From Lacticaseibacillus pantheris DSM 15945 = JCM 12539 = NBRC 106106 (GTDB lineage: Bacteria; Bacillota; Bacilli; Lactobacillales; Lactobacillaceae), in NCBI RefSeq assembly GCF_001311175.1, contig NZ_BBAI01000024.1, forward strand, positions 1 to 35,066: DNA of 35,066 bases, written 5' to 3'. Position 1 is the stretch's first letter; each line of letters begins with the position of its first letter. Below are positions 16,274 to 25,407 of this stretch, piece by piece. Below the pieces are notes generated by a model that did no database searches, was not told the DNA's origin, and was given only the letters and a program-made list of their open reading frames with translations. The position numbers and the translations under genes are program-made.

Positions 16274-17646
16274 ATGTTTAAAAAGGTACTCGTTGCCAAC
16301 CGCGGGGAGATTGCGGTGCAGATTATCCGCAACCTTCGGGAATTAGGTTTACGTTCCGTCGCGGTCTATTCGACGGCCGATCGGGATGCCTACTTTACGC
16401 AGATTGCGGACGAGGCGGTGTGCATCGGTGGACCGTTGCCGGCAGACTCCTACCTGAATATGAAGGAAATTATTAGTACTGCTTGTTTAACCGGTAGTGA
16501 CGCGATTCACCCGGGATACGGCTTTTTATCCGAAAATGCGCAGTTTGCGCAAATGTGTGCCGAGTGTGACCTGACGTTTATTGGCCCGGCCAGTAACGTG
16601 ATCGAGCAAATGGGTGATAAGGCGAGTGCGCGTGCGGTGATGAAGGCGGCTGGTGTACCGGTTATTCCGGGCAGTAGTGCGGTGCTCAGTGATGCTGAAA
16701 GTGCGGTCGCTGTAGCCACTGATTTGGGTTATCCCGTTATGCTGAAGGCCACTGCCGGTGGTGGTGGCAAGGGCATGCGGGTGGTAGCCAATGACGACGA
16801 GCTACGTAAGTGCTTTGATGACGTGCAGCGCGAGGCCAACCTGTCATTTGGGGCCGATAGTGTGTACATGGAAAAGGTCATCACGAACGCCAAGCATATT
16901 GAGATGCAGGTGATGGCGGACAGCTTCGGCCACGTGGTGTACTTTCCCGAGCGGGATTGCTCGTTACAACGTCACCACCAAAAGTTAATTGAGGAAAGTC
17001 CGAGTAGCATGGTTACTGCCGAGGAACGCGAACAATTGGGTGACCTCGTCATTAAGGCCTGCCACGCAATCGACTACCGGAATACGGGCACCTTTGAATT
17101 CCTAATGGATCGGGACCACCACTTTTACTTTATGGAAATGAACACCCGGCTCCAGGTTGAACACACGGTGACCGAAGAGGTGACTGGTGTGAACCTAATT
17201 GCCGCGCAAATTTTGGTGGCGGCAGGTAAACCGTTGCCGTGGACGCAGGACGATATTACAATCCGGCAGTACGCGCTTGAGTGCCGAATTAATGCGGAGA
17301 ATCCGCGGGCGGGCTTCCTGCCGTCCGCGGGTAAAATTACCGCGCTGGTGTTACCCACCGGAACTCTGGGCGTGCGGATTGATACCAGTCTAGTCGGGCC
17401 CGCAACCATCGCTCCCTATTATGATTCCATGATTAGCAAAGTGATTGTGAGTGCTATGGACCGGCACCGGCTCTACGCCGGATGGACCGGGTGCTGGGTG
17501 AGTTGAGGGTTGATGGTGTGGCTACTAACCAAGAATTTCTTGGCGACCTGGTGCACGCACCCGCCTTTGTGAATGACGACAGTACGATTGATTACGTTGA
17601 GACCGATTTTCTACCAAGGTGGTTGAAAGAACATGAGCAAATTTAA
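16274..17646 (+). pseudogene. accC: Biotin carboxylase subunit of acetyl-CoA carboxylase, one frameshift
   Basis: The start is ATG 16274 (MFKKVLVANRGEIAVQIIR), nine bases after GGAG. The domains are in order: N-terminal biotin carboxylase fold, ATP-grasp with ATAGGGGKGMR, MEKVITNAKHIEMQV, and EMNTRLQVEHTVTEEVTG, then the C-terminal domain with ECRINAENPRAGFLPSAG. The frame breaks at about 17480 (SAMDRHR...), and the expected C-terminus follows in the next frame, from RMDRVLGELRVDGVATNQEF to WLKEHEQI and TAA 17644. The last 14 bases overlap accD. Total length of about 457 residues is normal. It carboxylates biotin on AccB. Confidence 0.9.
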
Positions 17647-18469
17647 CCAGAGTGACCGGCAGCAGTTGGCCGCCCGGATGGATAAAATTCCGGACAATCT
17701 GTACGTTAAGTGCCCCTTCTGCGGTGAGGTGTACTACCACGCCGAGTTGACCGTTTATGACGAGTGCCCGCTGTGCGGGTACGGTATGCGGATGGGTGCC
17801 TTGGAGCGCGTGGCGATGTTAACTGATGAGGCAACGGCGATTAATCCTGATTTGGTGGTTGATGCTGCAGTCACCGACGCAGCCTACCAGCAAAAGTTGG
17901 CGCGTGCCCAGGCCAACTCAGGCATCAAGGAGAGCGTCTGGACGGGGTGTGTCCGCATGGGTGGCTACCCGGCCGCACTTGGGGTGATGGACACCCACTT
18001 CATGATGGGGAGTCTGGGCCGGGTTGCTGGTGAAAAGCTGGCCCGCCTGTTTGAAGTGGCGACCACCCGCAAATTACCGGTGATTTTGTACACCGCTTCT
18101 GGCGGCGCCCGGATGCAGGAGGGTTTGTTCTCCCTGATGCAAATGGCAAAGGTGTCCCAGGCGGTGGCTGACCATGCGCGGGCCGGACTGTTGTACGCCG
18201 TGATGCTAACGGACCCCACTACGGGTGGTGTGACCGCCAGTTTTGCGATGGAGGCCGATATTACGTTGGCCGAACCGCATGCGCTCGTTGGCTTTACCGG
18301 CCGGCGAGTGATTCAACAGACCCTACACGTTGATCCACCACGCGACTTTCAGCGCGCAGAAACGCTGCTCCACAACGGGTTTGTGGATGCAATTGTGCCC
18401 CGATCCGAGCAGAAGGCGTACTTGGTGGACCTGCTGCGGATGCACCAGTTAGCGGAGGTTAGACAATGA
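17633..18469 (+). CDS. accD: Acetyl-CoA carboxylase carboxyltransferase subunit beta
   Basis: 278 residues. The N-terminal four-Cys zinc ribbon reads CPFCGEVYYHA and ECPLCGYGM (residues 27-49). A crotonase-like carboxyltransferase domain follows, with GYPAALGVMDTHFMMGSLG, YTASGGARMQEG and MLTDPTTGGVTASFA. It pairs with AccA to move CO2 from biotin to acetyl-CoA. Its start overlaps the accC tail and its end overlaps accA by 4 bp. Intact. Confidence 0.94.
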   Translation: MSKFNQSDRQQLAARMDKIPDNLYVKCPFCGEVYYHAELTVYDECPLCGYGMRMGALERVAMLTDEATAINPDLVVDAAVTDAAYQQKLARAQANSGIKESVWTGCVRMGGYPAALGVMDTHFMMGSLGRVAGEKLARLFEVATTRKLPVILYTASGGARMQEGLFSLMQMAKVSQAVADHARAGLLYAVMLTDPTTGGVTASFAMEADITLAEPHALVGFTGRRVIQQTLHVDPPRDFQRAETLLHNGFVDAIVPRSEQKAYLVDLLRMHQLAEVRQ

Positions 18470-19254
18470 GTACAGCTTACGATGTGGTGCGTCAAGCCCG
18501 AAGCCAGGACAAAGCGAGCACTCCCTGGCTGATCGAACAGTTGGTGACGCACTTTCACGAATTTCATGGCGACCGGGAACACGGTGACGACCCCGCTATT
18601 ATTGGGGGTGTCGGGTTTCTGGGTGACCAGGCGGTGACCGTGATTGGGACCAATAAGGGGCGAACGCTGGCCGAGTCGCAGGCGTGCCACTTTGGGTGTG
18701 CCACCCCAGAAGGTTACCGCAAGGCAATTCGGTTGATGCGGCAGGCAGCCAAATTTCGTCGGCCGGTGCTCAACCTCATCAACACCCCCGGAGCGTATCC
18801 GGGCGTTGAGGCGGAGTATCACGGTCAGGGGGATGCCATTGCTCAGTGTATTTTGACGGGGGTCAGCCTACCCGTGCCGACAATCAGCGTGATTGTAGGT
18901 GAGGCCGGTAGTGGTGGCGCGCTCGCCTTGGCGTGCGGAGACCAAACTTGGATGTTCGCGCAAAGTACTTACTCCATTCTGTCGCCGGAAGGGTATGCCT
19001 CGATTTTGTGGCGCGATGGTCAGCGCGCGGCTGAGGCGGCTGAACAAATGCGGCTGACGCCAGCAGAGATTTTGGCGGACGGTATTGTTGACCGCATCGT
19101 ACCAGAAGTGACGGACGCTGCCGGCGCGAGCGGGTTGCGGGCCGAATTAATTGCCACCATGGCTGAATTAACGGCACTCCCAACGCAACAATTAATGAAC
19201 GCACGACACCGCCGTTACCGCAGCTTTGGTACCGACGGACTCCAGGAACAGTGA
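18466..19254 (+). CDS. accA: Acetyl-CoA carboxylase carboxyltransferase subunit alpha
   Basis: 262 residues with FGCATPEGYRKAIRLMRQA, NTPGAYPGVEAEYHGQGDAI, the oxyanion region VIVGEAGSGGALALACGD and LSPEGYASILWRD. The start codon overlaps the accD stop (ATGA), so the two subunits are likely translated in a coupled way. Slightly shorter than Gram-negative AccA, as usual in lactobacilli. Intact. Confidence 0.94.
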   Translation: MSTAYDVVRQARSQDKASTPWLIEQLVTHFHEFHGDREHGDDPAIIGGVGFLGDQAVTVIGTNKGRTLAESQACHFGCATPEGYRKAIRLMRQAAKFRRPVLNLINTPGAYPGVEAEYHGQGDAIAQCILTGVSLPVPTISVIVGEAGSGGALALACGDQTWMFAQSTYSILSPEGYASILWRDGQRAAEAAEQMRLTPAEILADGIVDRIVPEVTDAAGASGLRAELIATMAELTALPTQQLMNARHRRYRSFGTDGLQEQ

Positions 19255-19275
19255 ACCAGAGAGGACAGGAAAGTA

Positions 19276-20030
19276 ATGGATATTTTAAACGGTAAGACCG
19301 TCATCGTGATGGGGGTCGCCAACAAGAACAGTATCGCGTGGGGATGTGCGCAGGCCATTATGGCTAGTGGCGGCAAAGTCGTCCTCACGTACCAAAACGA
19401 CCGTCTGCGCAAAAGCCTACTCCGTTTTGTTGACCCGGATCAGCCCATGGTGCAATGCGACGTGGCCGATGAGGCAACATTGACGCGGCCTTCACTAGTA
19501 TTCGTGAGCAATATGGTCCCGTCGACGGCCTCGTCCACGCAATTGCGTACGCCGATAAGGAAAGTTTGGAAAACGATGTCCTGCAAATCAGCAAGGCGGG
19601 GTACAACCTGGCTCAGGACATCAGTGCGTACTCGTTTTTGGCGGTCACGCGCAGCGCGGTGCGGCTTTTCCCCGAACTCCGTAGCGTGTTAACCCTGACC
19701 TACTTTGGGTCTACGCACGTGATTCCGAACTACAACATAATGGGGGTGGCCAAAGCCGCGTTGGAGGCCAACGTCCGTTATACCGCTAAGGAATTGGGCC
19801 CGCAGCACGTGCGGGTCAACGCCATTTCCGCGGGTGCGATCAAGACTTTGGCCGTCACCGGGGTTAAGAATCACGGTTCACTACTGAAGATGTCCCGTGA
19901 GGCCACGGTGGACGGCGAGTCGGTGACCCAGGAAGAAATCGGCAATACGGCGGCATTATTGCTCAGTGATATGTCCTCCGGTGTGACCGGTGATATTATT
20001 TACGTCGACAAGGGCGTGCACTTGATGTAG
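19276..20030 (+). pseudogene. fabI: Enoyl-ACP reductase FabI, one frameshift
   Basis: The start is ATG 19276 (MDILNGKTVIVMGVANKNSI), with the FabI-type nucleotide motif GVANKNSIAWG. The frame changes at about 19485, after DEATLT; the expected continuation is in the next frame (AAFTSIREQYGPVDGLVHAIAYADKES). The catalytic Tyr/Lys are in YNIMGVAKAALEANV, and the C-terminus DIIYVDKGVHLM is typical. It carries out the last reduction of each elongation cycle with NAD(P)H, and is the triclosan-type target. A single missing base would restore it. Last core gene of the operon. Confidence 0.9.
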
Positions 20031-20056
20031 TATGCTGGCAGGTAGTATGGGGGACA

Positions 20057-20779
20057 ATGATGGACGCAAAGGAACTCGGACAGTTTGTGGTGCCAACGGA
20101 CGTCACTCCCGAGCGGCTGCCGGGTGTACTTGTTCAAGCGTGCTTGGATTTGATGGATCAGCGGCAGCGCTCATTGACAACTGACGGGGTGCTCCTGACG
20201 TGGATTGTATTGCAGTACGCCATCAACTTTGACCAGCCCGTTGTTCCCGGTATGACGCTGAATCTTTCCGGGTTGCCGTATCGGCGTGACCACCACGTTA
20301 GTTTACGAACGGTCTACGTGACGGACCAGCAACAACAGCGGGTCGTGACCATCCGGAGTGTTTGGGGTCTGCTCAACCAGTCGTCCCGCACGTTGACGCG
20401 TTTGGATGATGCCGCTCTGGGGTTGCCAGAAGGATTGCCGATTAGGCGTGTAGATCGCCTGCACTTCCCGCGGATTACCACCGCAATTGGTATTACGCGG
20501 CCGGTCGGGCTACGTCCGGACGATATTGACCATAATCAGCATCTGCACAATACCCGCTACTTTGATTTGGCGATGGGGATGTTGCCACCAGAACAATTTC
20601 AGTTGTATTGGTGTGAGCAGATTGACATCCGTTTTCGCCGCGAGATTGTTGCGGGCGACCAGCCGCGTATCATGACTGGTCGTGCAGATAGTACGGTGGT
20701 GGTGCAGCGCTTCTGCGTGGACGATAATAATGTGGCGGAGTTGGTCACGCGTTGGCGCCGACGTGATGGCAATGCGTAA
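20057..20779 (+). CDS. Acyl-ACP thioesterase (FatA/FatB-like, PF01643 type)
   Basis: 240 residues of two tandem hotdog repeats. The second repeat carries the typical DDIDHNQHLHNTRYFDLAMG, corresponding to the D-x-N-x-H-x-N-N-x-Y pattern of this family, although with local changes. It hydrolyses acyl-ACP to free fatty acids. It follows fabI by 26 bp and precedes the operon terminator, so it is co-transcribed with the synthesis genes. Start ATG 20057 or the adjacent ATG 20060, with GGGGG upstream. Intact. Confidence 0.85.
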   Translation: MMDAKELGQFVVPTDVTPERLPGVLVQACLDLMDQRQRSLTTDGVLLTWIVLQYAINFDQPVVPGMTLNLSGLPYRRDHHVSLRTVYVTDQQQQRVVTIRSVWGLLNQSSRTLTRLDDAALGLPEGLPIRRVDRLHFPRITTAIGITRPVGLRPDDIDHNQHLHNTRYFDLAMGMLPPEQFQLYWCEQIDIRFRREIVAGDQPRIMTGRADSTVVVQRFCVDDNNVAELVTRWRRRDGNA

Positions 20780-20790
20780 TACAGGCACAA

Positions 20791-20824
20791 AAAAAATTCT
20801 GACTTTAGGTAGTCAGAATTTTTT
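20791..20824 (+). terminator. Intrinsic terminator of the fatty acid operon
   Basis: AAAAAATTCTGACT (20791-20804) and its complement (20811-20824) with a 6-nt loop and T6 at the end. Symmetric A and T tracts allow action in both directions, which could also serve tagA from the other side. Confidence 0.9.
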
Positions 20825-20984
20825 GCGTTACCGTGGAAATTTTGGCTGTTTGGGAGTTCACTGACTCGGCGGAGTGATGACTTCCCACGTACCTTTGAAT
20901 TGCCGTGGGTGGTGGTACGGCGTGCCTTTGTCTAGCTAGTATTCCTAAGGAAGCTGACAGAATTAACCTTAATTTTTTTTGGAA

Positions 20985-21548
20985 TTACTCACTTAGGTGG
21001 TTAATGGTACAACCAGCCATGTGGTCATCCAAGATACCGAGGGCTTCGAGAAACGATTGAATAATCGTGGGACCCACAAAGCGGAATCCAGCCTGCTTGA
21101 GGTCCTTACTGACACGTTCGGCGAGCGCGGTTTGCGCTGGTAGTTCCGCTTGGGTAGCGTACCGGTGGACGATGGGGTGGTTGTCCACGTAATGCCATAG
21201 CCAAGCGTTTAGTGTCCGGCCGTCGCTATGCCAAGCCTGAATAACGCGGGCGTTATTGATGGCGGCGTTAATCTTCAGCCGGTTGCGCACGATGCCGGCG
21301 TCGGCGCGCAGACGTTCGACGTCGCGGTCGTCGTAAGCCGCAACTTTGTCGACATCGAAATTATCAAAGGCACGCCGGAAATTAGTACGCTTATTGAGAA
21401 TGGTTTGCCAGCTTAACCCGGCCTGCATGGATTCTAGGGTTAGTAGTTCAAAGGTTTCCCGTTCATCGGTGGTGGGTACACCCCACTCGTAGTCGTGGTA
21501 GTGTGTCATTAACGGGTTGGTATCGGTTGCCCAGTCACAGCGTGGCAT
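20985..21548 (-). CDS. tag: DNA-3-methyladenine glycosylase I
   Basis: 187 residues from ATG 21548 (MPRCDWATDTNPLMTHYHD). TagA signatures are present: the zinc-binding Cys 4 and His near 17 (HYHDYEWG), and the C-terminal His/Cys of DDHMAGC; WQTILNKRTNFRRAFDNFD and RFVGPTIIQSFLEALG also match. It excises 3-methyladenine from alkylated DNA. The long upstream extension to 21626 has no RBS and is rejected as N-terminus. It is transcribed opposite to the fab operon and ABC genes. Intact. Confidence 0.92.
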   Translation of the reverse strand: MPRCDWATDTNPLMTHYHDYEWGVPTTDERETFELLTLESMQAGLSWQTILNKRTNFRRAFDNFDVDKVAAYDDRDVERLRADAGIVRNRLKINAAINNARVIQAWHSDGRTLNAWLWHYVDNHPIVHRYATQAELPAQTALAERVSKDLKQAGFRFVGPTIIQSFLEALGILDDHMAGCTINHLSE

Positions 21549-21619
21549 GTAGTCAACTTCTTTCTTTATGGTGTTGGCCTTTAGTGTACACCAGGTGGTT
21601 ATCGTTAGACATATTTTTA

Positions 21620-21648
21620 ATGACATTTGTCATACGTAATTGATGACA
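21620..21648 (+). promoter_or_regulatory. Three ATGACA half-sites upstream of the ABC/two-component operon
   Basis: ATGACA-TT-TGTCAT forms a near-perfect palindrome (21620-21633), followed after nine bases by another ATGACA (21643-21648), which pairs as an inverted repeat with the TGTCAT. This lies between tag and the ABC ATPase gene. It is a good candidate binding site for the operon's own NarL-type response regulator. A weak promoter (TTGCTG, TATTCT at 21680) lies downstream. Confidence 0.45.
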
Positions 21649-21705
21649 ATCGTGACTATTGCTGCCGTCTGAAAGTGCGTATTCTATGGGTATGGAGGCG
21701 AGCAA

Positions 21706-22593
21706 ATGGCAAAGGCAATCAAGGTACAAAATTTATCGTTTAGTTACGGCGACTACCCAGTGTTGAATAATTTGAGTTTCGACGTTGACGCGGGTGCGAT
21801 TATCGGTCTGATTGGTGTTAATGGCGCGGGTAAGACCACGCTCCTTAAACTATTACAGGGCGAACTAGCGGGAAACGGTGCAATTACAGTTCTAGGTCAG
21901 CACCAGGGTGACCCGCAAATCTATGCTGGGATTGGGGCAATGCCGCAGGGAGATTTACGGTTGCCTGGGGTAACGGTGAAGGAGTTACTGAATAATTTGC
22001 GCGCCGGTTATCCCCAGCAGGCCAATGTGGACCAGTTACTAGCGGACAATGGCCTAGCGACTTTGAGTAACCGCCGTATTAATCGATTATCGGGAGGGCA
22101 ACTTCGGCGCGTGACGTTTTTATCGGCACTGGTGGGTAAACCACAACTGTTGTTTTTAGACGAGCCAACGGTGGGAATGGATGTGGACGCACGTGACCAC
22201 TTATGGCGAAAGTTAGAACAAATGCGGCAGACGGGGGTGACAATTATCATTACTAGTCATTATTTGGAGGAGTTACAGGATGTTGCTGATCAACTGTTAA
22301 TTTTGCAAGCTGGGCAAATCAGATTTCAGGGTAGCTTTGCAGAGTTACAGGCACAATACGTACAGACCAGAATACGATTTACGGGCACGATGACTGCTGG
22401 ACAACTCAAAGGAGTGCCTGGAGTTCAATCCGTGCGGCGTTCTGGCGCGTACTGGGAGGTTATCAGTACGGACGGGGATGCCACATTGTCGGCTTTGGTC
22501 CACCATTTTGGGCAACTGAGTGGCCTGACAGTCGCCAAAGAGTCATTGTCCTCAATATTTAGCACGATGATACAAACGGAGGTGGTAGAATGA
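21706..22593 (+). CDS. ABC transporter ATP-binding protein (ABC-2 type exporter)
   Basis: 295 residues. Walker A GVNGAGKTTLLKLL (about 37-50), Q-loop near MPQGDLRL, signature LSGGQLRRVTFL, Walker B LLFLDEPTVGMD and the switch His in IITSHYLEEL. The C-terminal extension of about 80 residues is like that of drug or lipid exporters. GGAGG lies 8 bases before the ATG. It forms an operon with the ABC-2 permease, histidine kinase and response regulator, the YvfRSTU/DesKR-style arrangement. Substrate unknown. AT content is slightly higher than in the fab operon. Confidence 0.9.
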   Translation: MAKAIKVQNLSFSYGDYPVLNNLSFDVDAGAIIGLIGVNGAGKTTLLKLLQGELAGNGAITVLGQHQGDPQIYAGIGAMPQGDLRLPGVTVKELLNNLRAGYPQQANVDQLLADNGLATLSNRRINRLSGGQLRRVTFLSALVGKPQLLFLDEPTVGMDVDARDHLWRKLEQMRQTGVTIIITSHYLEELQDVADQLLILQAGQIRFQGSFAELQAQYVQTRIRFTGTMTAGQLKGVPGVQSVRRSGAYWEVISTDGDATLSALVHHFGQLSGLTVAKESLSSIFSTMIQTEVVE

Positions 22594-23352
22594 AAACCTA
22601 TGCTAACCAGTTCGCTTTTGACATACGGAGAGAAGTATTACGCAACCTACCATTTTTATTTTTTTTCGGTGTTGATGCCCGCAGGATTCTACATATTGTT
22701 TACCAAAATAATGGCTAGTGGCACGCGGGCGGAACAAGCACTACTAGCCGGCAATTATATGGGCAGCATGGTGGTTTATAGTTTGCTCATCAGTGCTTTC
22801 TTTGGTCTCGCCGCGCTAGTTCAGCGGGATCGGCGTAGTGGTTATTTGGAGCGATTGCGGCAGACGCCAGTTGGATTGCGGCCATACTATTGTTCGATTG
22901 CGTTGTGCTTTTTGATTATGACAATTCTGTCGACCAGCATAATGTTGGGGTTGGCAGTGGGACTCAACCACGTTAGTTTAGGTATCGACCAAGTACTATT
23001 GATTATGGTGGTGGCCTTAGTGGGTGAATTGCCGCTCTTGGTTATTGGGGTGTTGATTAGTCGGATTCACCGCGAGGAAACCCTTAGTGTGGTCAGTAAC
23101 ATATTAACGTTTCCGATTGCCATTATTAGTGGCCTGTGGTGGCCGTTGACAATGCTACCTCACTGGCTCCAGGTCATCGGAAAGCTTTTGCCCACGTATC
23201 GCTTGGACCAATTACTAAATGATATTGTCGTCAAGCAGCCCTTGCCGGGTTATGATTGGAGCATAGTTATTGGTTGGTTGTTAATTGTGGCTGCTTTGTT
23301 GGCAGTGCAAAAAGTATTGATAGGGCGGTGGCAGTTGGGTGTTACAGAATAG
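22590..23352 (+). pseudogene. ABC-2 type permease, one frameshift in a T8 run
   Basis: The natural start is ATG 22590, overlapping the ATPase stop as ATGA and preceded by GGAGG. It gives MKTYANQFAFDIRREVLRNL, but the frame is lost in the T8 at 22659-22666; with seven T it joins SVLMPAGFYILFTKIMASG and runs to LIGRWQLGVTE. Six hydrophobic segments and the loop VQRDRRSGYLERLRQTPV are typical of ABC-2 permeases of the drug or antibiotic export type. A start at 22600 would keep one frame but replaces the normal N-terminus and has no RBS. It forms the channel for the ATPase gene before it. Confidence 0.82.
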
Positions 23353-24467
23353 TAAGTGGCGGCAACGTTTTTCAACCATCGAGTGGGTCAGCTATATTTG
23401 GCTTATTTACGTTCCGTTTAATTTATTGACATACTTACCGGCTAAGAACTGGGATGATTATTTCTGGATGGCGTTGGGTGCAGCCTTTGTGGCAATTTAT
23501 ATTGCCGTTGTTGAATTTCCCCGGTACCGGGTGCTGACAATTCCGGCAGAATTGTTGATTTGCGCCGTTTTTTTCACTGGTGGCAATAAACAACTACATG
23601 ATTATTTTTCCAGCCTGGCAAGTGCCTTTTATCCTGGCGCAGACGGTTCGCGGACGGCGCCAGGCACGCTGGTTTTTCCTGGTGTATGAGTCAATTGTGG
23701 TGGCCAGTTTTATTCGTGATGGGCTGGCAACCCCGGGTTATCTGGACTGGCATAGTGGGGACATAGTGGGTGCATTTTTTTTCCCCTGGTATCACCATGG
23801 CTGGCGTACTTTTTTTGCTCGAGAGGTATTTGCTGGCCGTAAGGTGCGTCAGGCCAACCGGCGTTTGGAGGCAGTCGTGCAGCGGGATGAGCGTGAACGC
23901 ATTGCCCGTGACCTACACGATACGTTGGGTCAGAGTTTCTCGATGATTACCGTGAAGACTGAGTTGGCCCGTAAATTATTGTCCAAGTATCCTGAACAAG
24001 TTGCGGCTGAACTGACAGACATCGAGGCGACTAGTCGTGATAATTTACAGCTGGTGCGGACGATCGTGAATGATTTGCACCAGCAATCGTTGAGTGAGGT
24101 GCTAGTTACGCAAAGTCAGACCCTGGATGCGGCTGGTGTCAGTCTAATGACCTTTGGTGAGTCACTATCTGTGCAGTGGCCAACAGTGGTCCAGTCGGAG
24201 TTGGCGCCCGTTGTTCAGGAAGCACTGACCAATGTGGTTCGGCATGCACGTGCTTGCAAAGTCACCGTGGGTTTTATACGCGGCAGGGACGGGTATGAAG
24301 TGACCATTCAAGATGATGGTGAGGGACACGAATTTCACCGTCCGGGCAGTAATGGCCTTGCTGGCATGCACGACCGGATGGTTGCAGTTGGTGGTAGTTT
24401 TGATATCCGGACAAACCGCGTTGGCACCATTGTCACGTTAAGATTGCCTCAGGGGGTGAGCGAGTGA
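23339..24467 (+). pseudogene. NarL-type sensor histidine kinase, one frameshift in a T7 run
   Basis: GTG 23339 overlaps the permease end (VLQNSKWRQRFSTIEWVSYI). Five or so membrane helices follow; the frame changes in the T7 at 23568-23574, where six T would give ICAVFSLVAINNYMIIF. The HisKA_3 dimerisation domain has the phospho-His in RERIARDLHDTLGQSFS. The ATPase domain has the N box QEALTNVVRHARA and a GLAGMHDRM G2-box region, as in DesK-type kinases. It overlaps the response regulator start by 4 bp. Two other T runs (7 and 8) in this gene are in frame. It senses an unknown membrane or envelope signal. Confidence 0.85.
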
Positions 24468-25069
24468 TTTCAGTCTATTTGGCGGAAGACCAAAGCATGT
24501 TAAATTCAGCGTTAACTAAGTTGCTGAATCTCGAGGATGATCTCCAGGTGGTGGGCTCGGCTCTGGATGGTGCTACTGCGTTGAACGATATTTTACGACT
24601 AAAGCCAAACGTGGCCGTCCTGGATATCGAAATGCCTCAAAGTACCGGGTTGGACGTTGCGGCGGAACTTAACCGGGTCCAGCCGGAAACCAGGGTAATT
24701 ATTCTGACCACTTTTGCGCAGAAGTCGTACTTTGAACGTGCCGTTGCAGCCTCCGTTGCTGGATATTTGCTGAAGGATAGTCCTAGTGACCAGCTGGTGG
24801 CAACCATTCGCGACGTGGTGCACGGACTAACACGCTTTGATCCGGAGCTCGTTATTAACATGGTTTCGGTTGCCCATAATCCTTTAACCGCTCGGGAACA
24901 ATCGGTGTTAGTAGATTCTGTTGCCGGAGGGACTACCCACGACATCGCCACCAGGATGCACCTATCGGACGGCACCGTGCGCAACTATTTGTCGGCCATC
25001 TTTAGCAAGCTGGGTGTGCACAGCCGACTTGAGGCGATTAGCGTGGCTCAGGACAATAAGTGGATATAG
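24464..25069 (+). CDS. NarL/FixJ-family response regulator
   Basis: 201 residues. The receiver domain has the acidic pair in YLAEDQSM, the phospho-acceptor Asp in VAVLDIEMPQSTG (about 54), the Thr of ILTTFAQ and the Lys of LLKDSPS. The C-terminal LuxR-type helix-turn-helix begins at LTAREQSVL and has ATRMHLSDGTVRNYLSAIF as recognition region. It likely binds the ATGACA repeats upstream of the ABC operon. It overlaps the kinase stop, indicating translational coupling. Closest in layout to DesR/YvfU. Confidence 0.92.
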   Translation: MISVYLAEDQSMLNSALTKLLNLEDDLQVVGSALDGATALNDILRLKPNVAVLDIEMPQSTGLDVAAELNRVQPETRVIILTTFAQKSYFERAVAASVAGYLLKDSPSDQLVATIRDVVHGLTRFDPELVINMVSVAHNPLTAREQSVLVDSVAGGTTHDIATRMHLSDGTVRNYLSAIFSKLGVHSRLEAISVAQDNKWI

Positions 25070-25407
25070 TGGCGGGGGTAGTTGGTGGCCTTAATCGCTG
25101 TGAGCGCGGGTTAGAACTAACGATTTCCCATTCATTTTCAAAATAAAACATTAGATTGTGCGGCGATGTCAATTTATGAGGATTACTAATACTGATCGTG
25201 TTCGTAATTGCCGGCCGGCGGTTTAGCAGCCCCATGCAATTTGTAGCGATTAATTGTGCCGCAACGTTATTTTTGCTAAACTGCAGATATCGGTGCAGGA
25301 AGTGCCGGATGAAAGGATAAACATTTATGTTGAGCATTGTTACAGGCGTTGGCCAGGCACTGGAGGACTACCACGCTTAGTCCTCTCGCTTTGAAGAGGA
25401 TCAAAAA
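25070..25407. other. Intergenic between the two-component operon and rsgA
   Basis: No convincing gene. ATG 25327 opens a 17-codon ORF (MLSIVTGVGQALEDYHA) with AAGGA about 13 bases upstream; it could be a remnant or leader peptide. Base composition is more AT-rich around 25110-25300. No clear terminator of the response regulator gene is seen. Confidence 0.35.

Noticed and set aside
23600..23830. Other long T runs in the histidine kinase gene as further frameshift sites
   Set aside because: The 8-T and 7-T runs near 23777 and 23820 are in frame with typical sequence on both sides.
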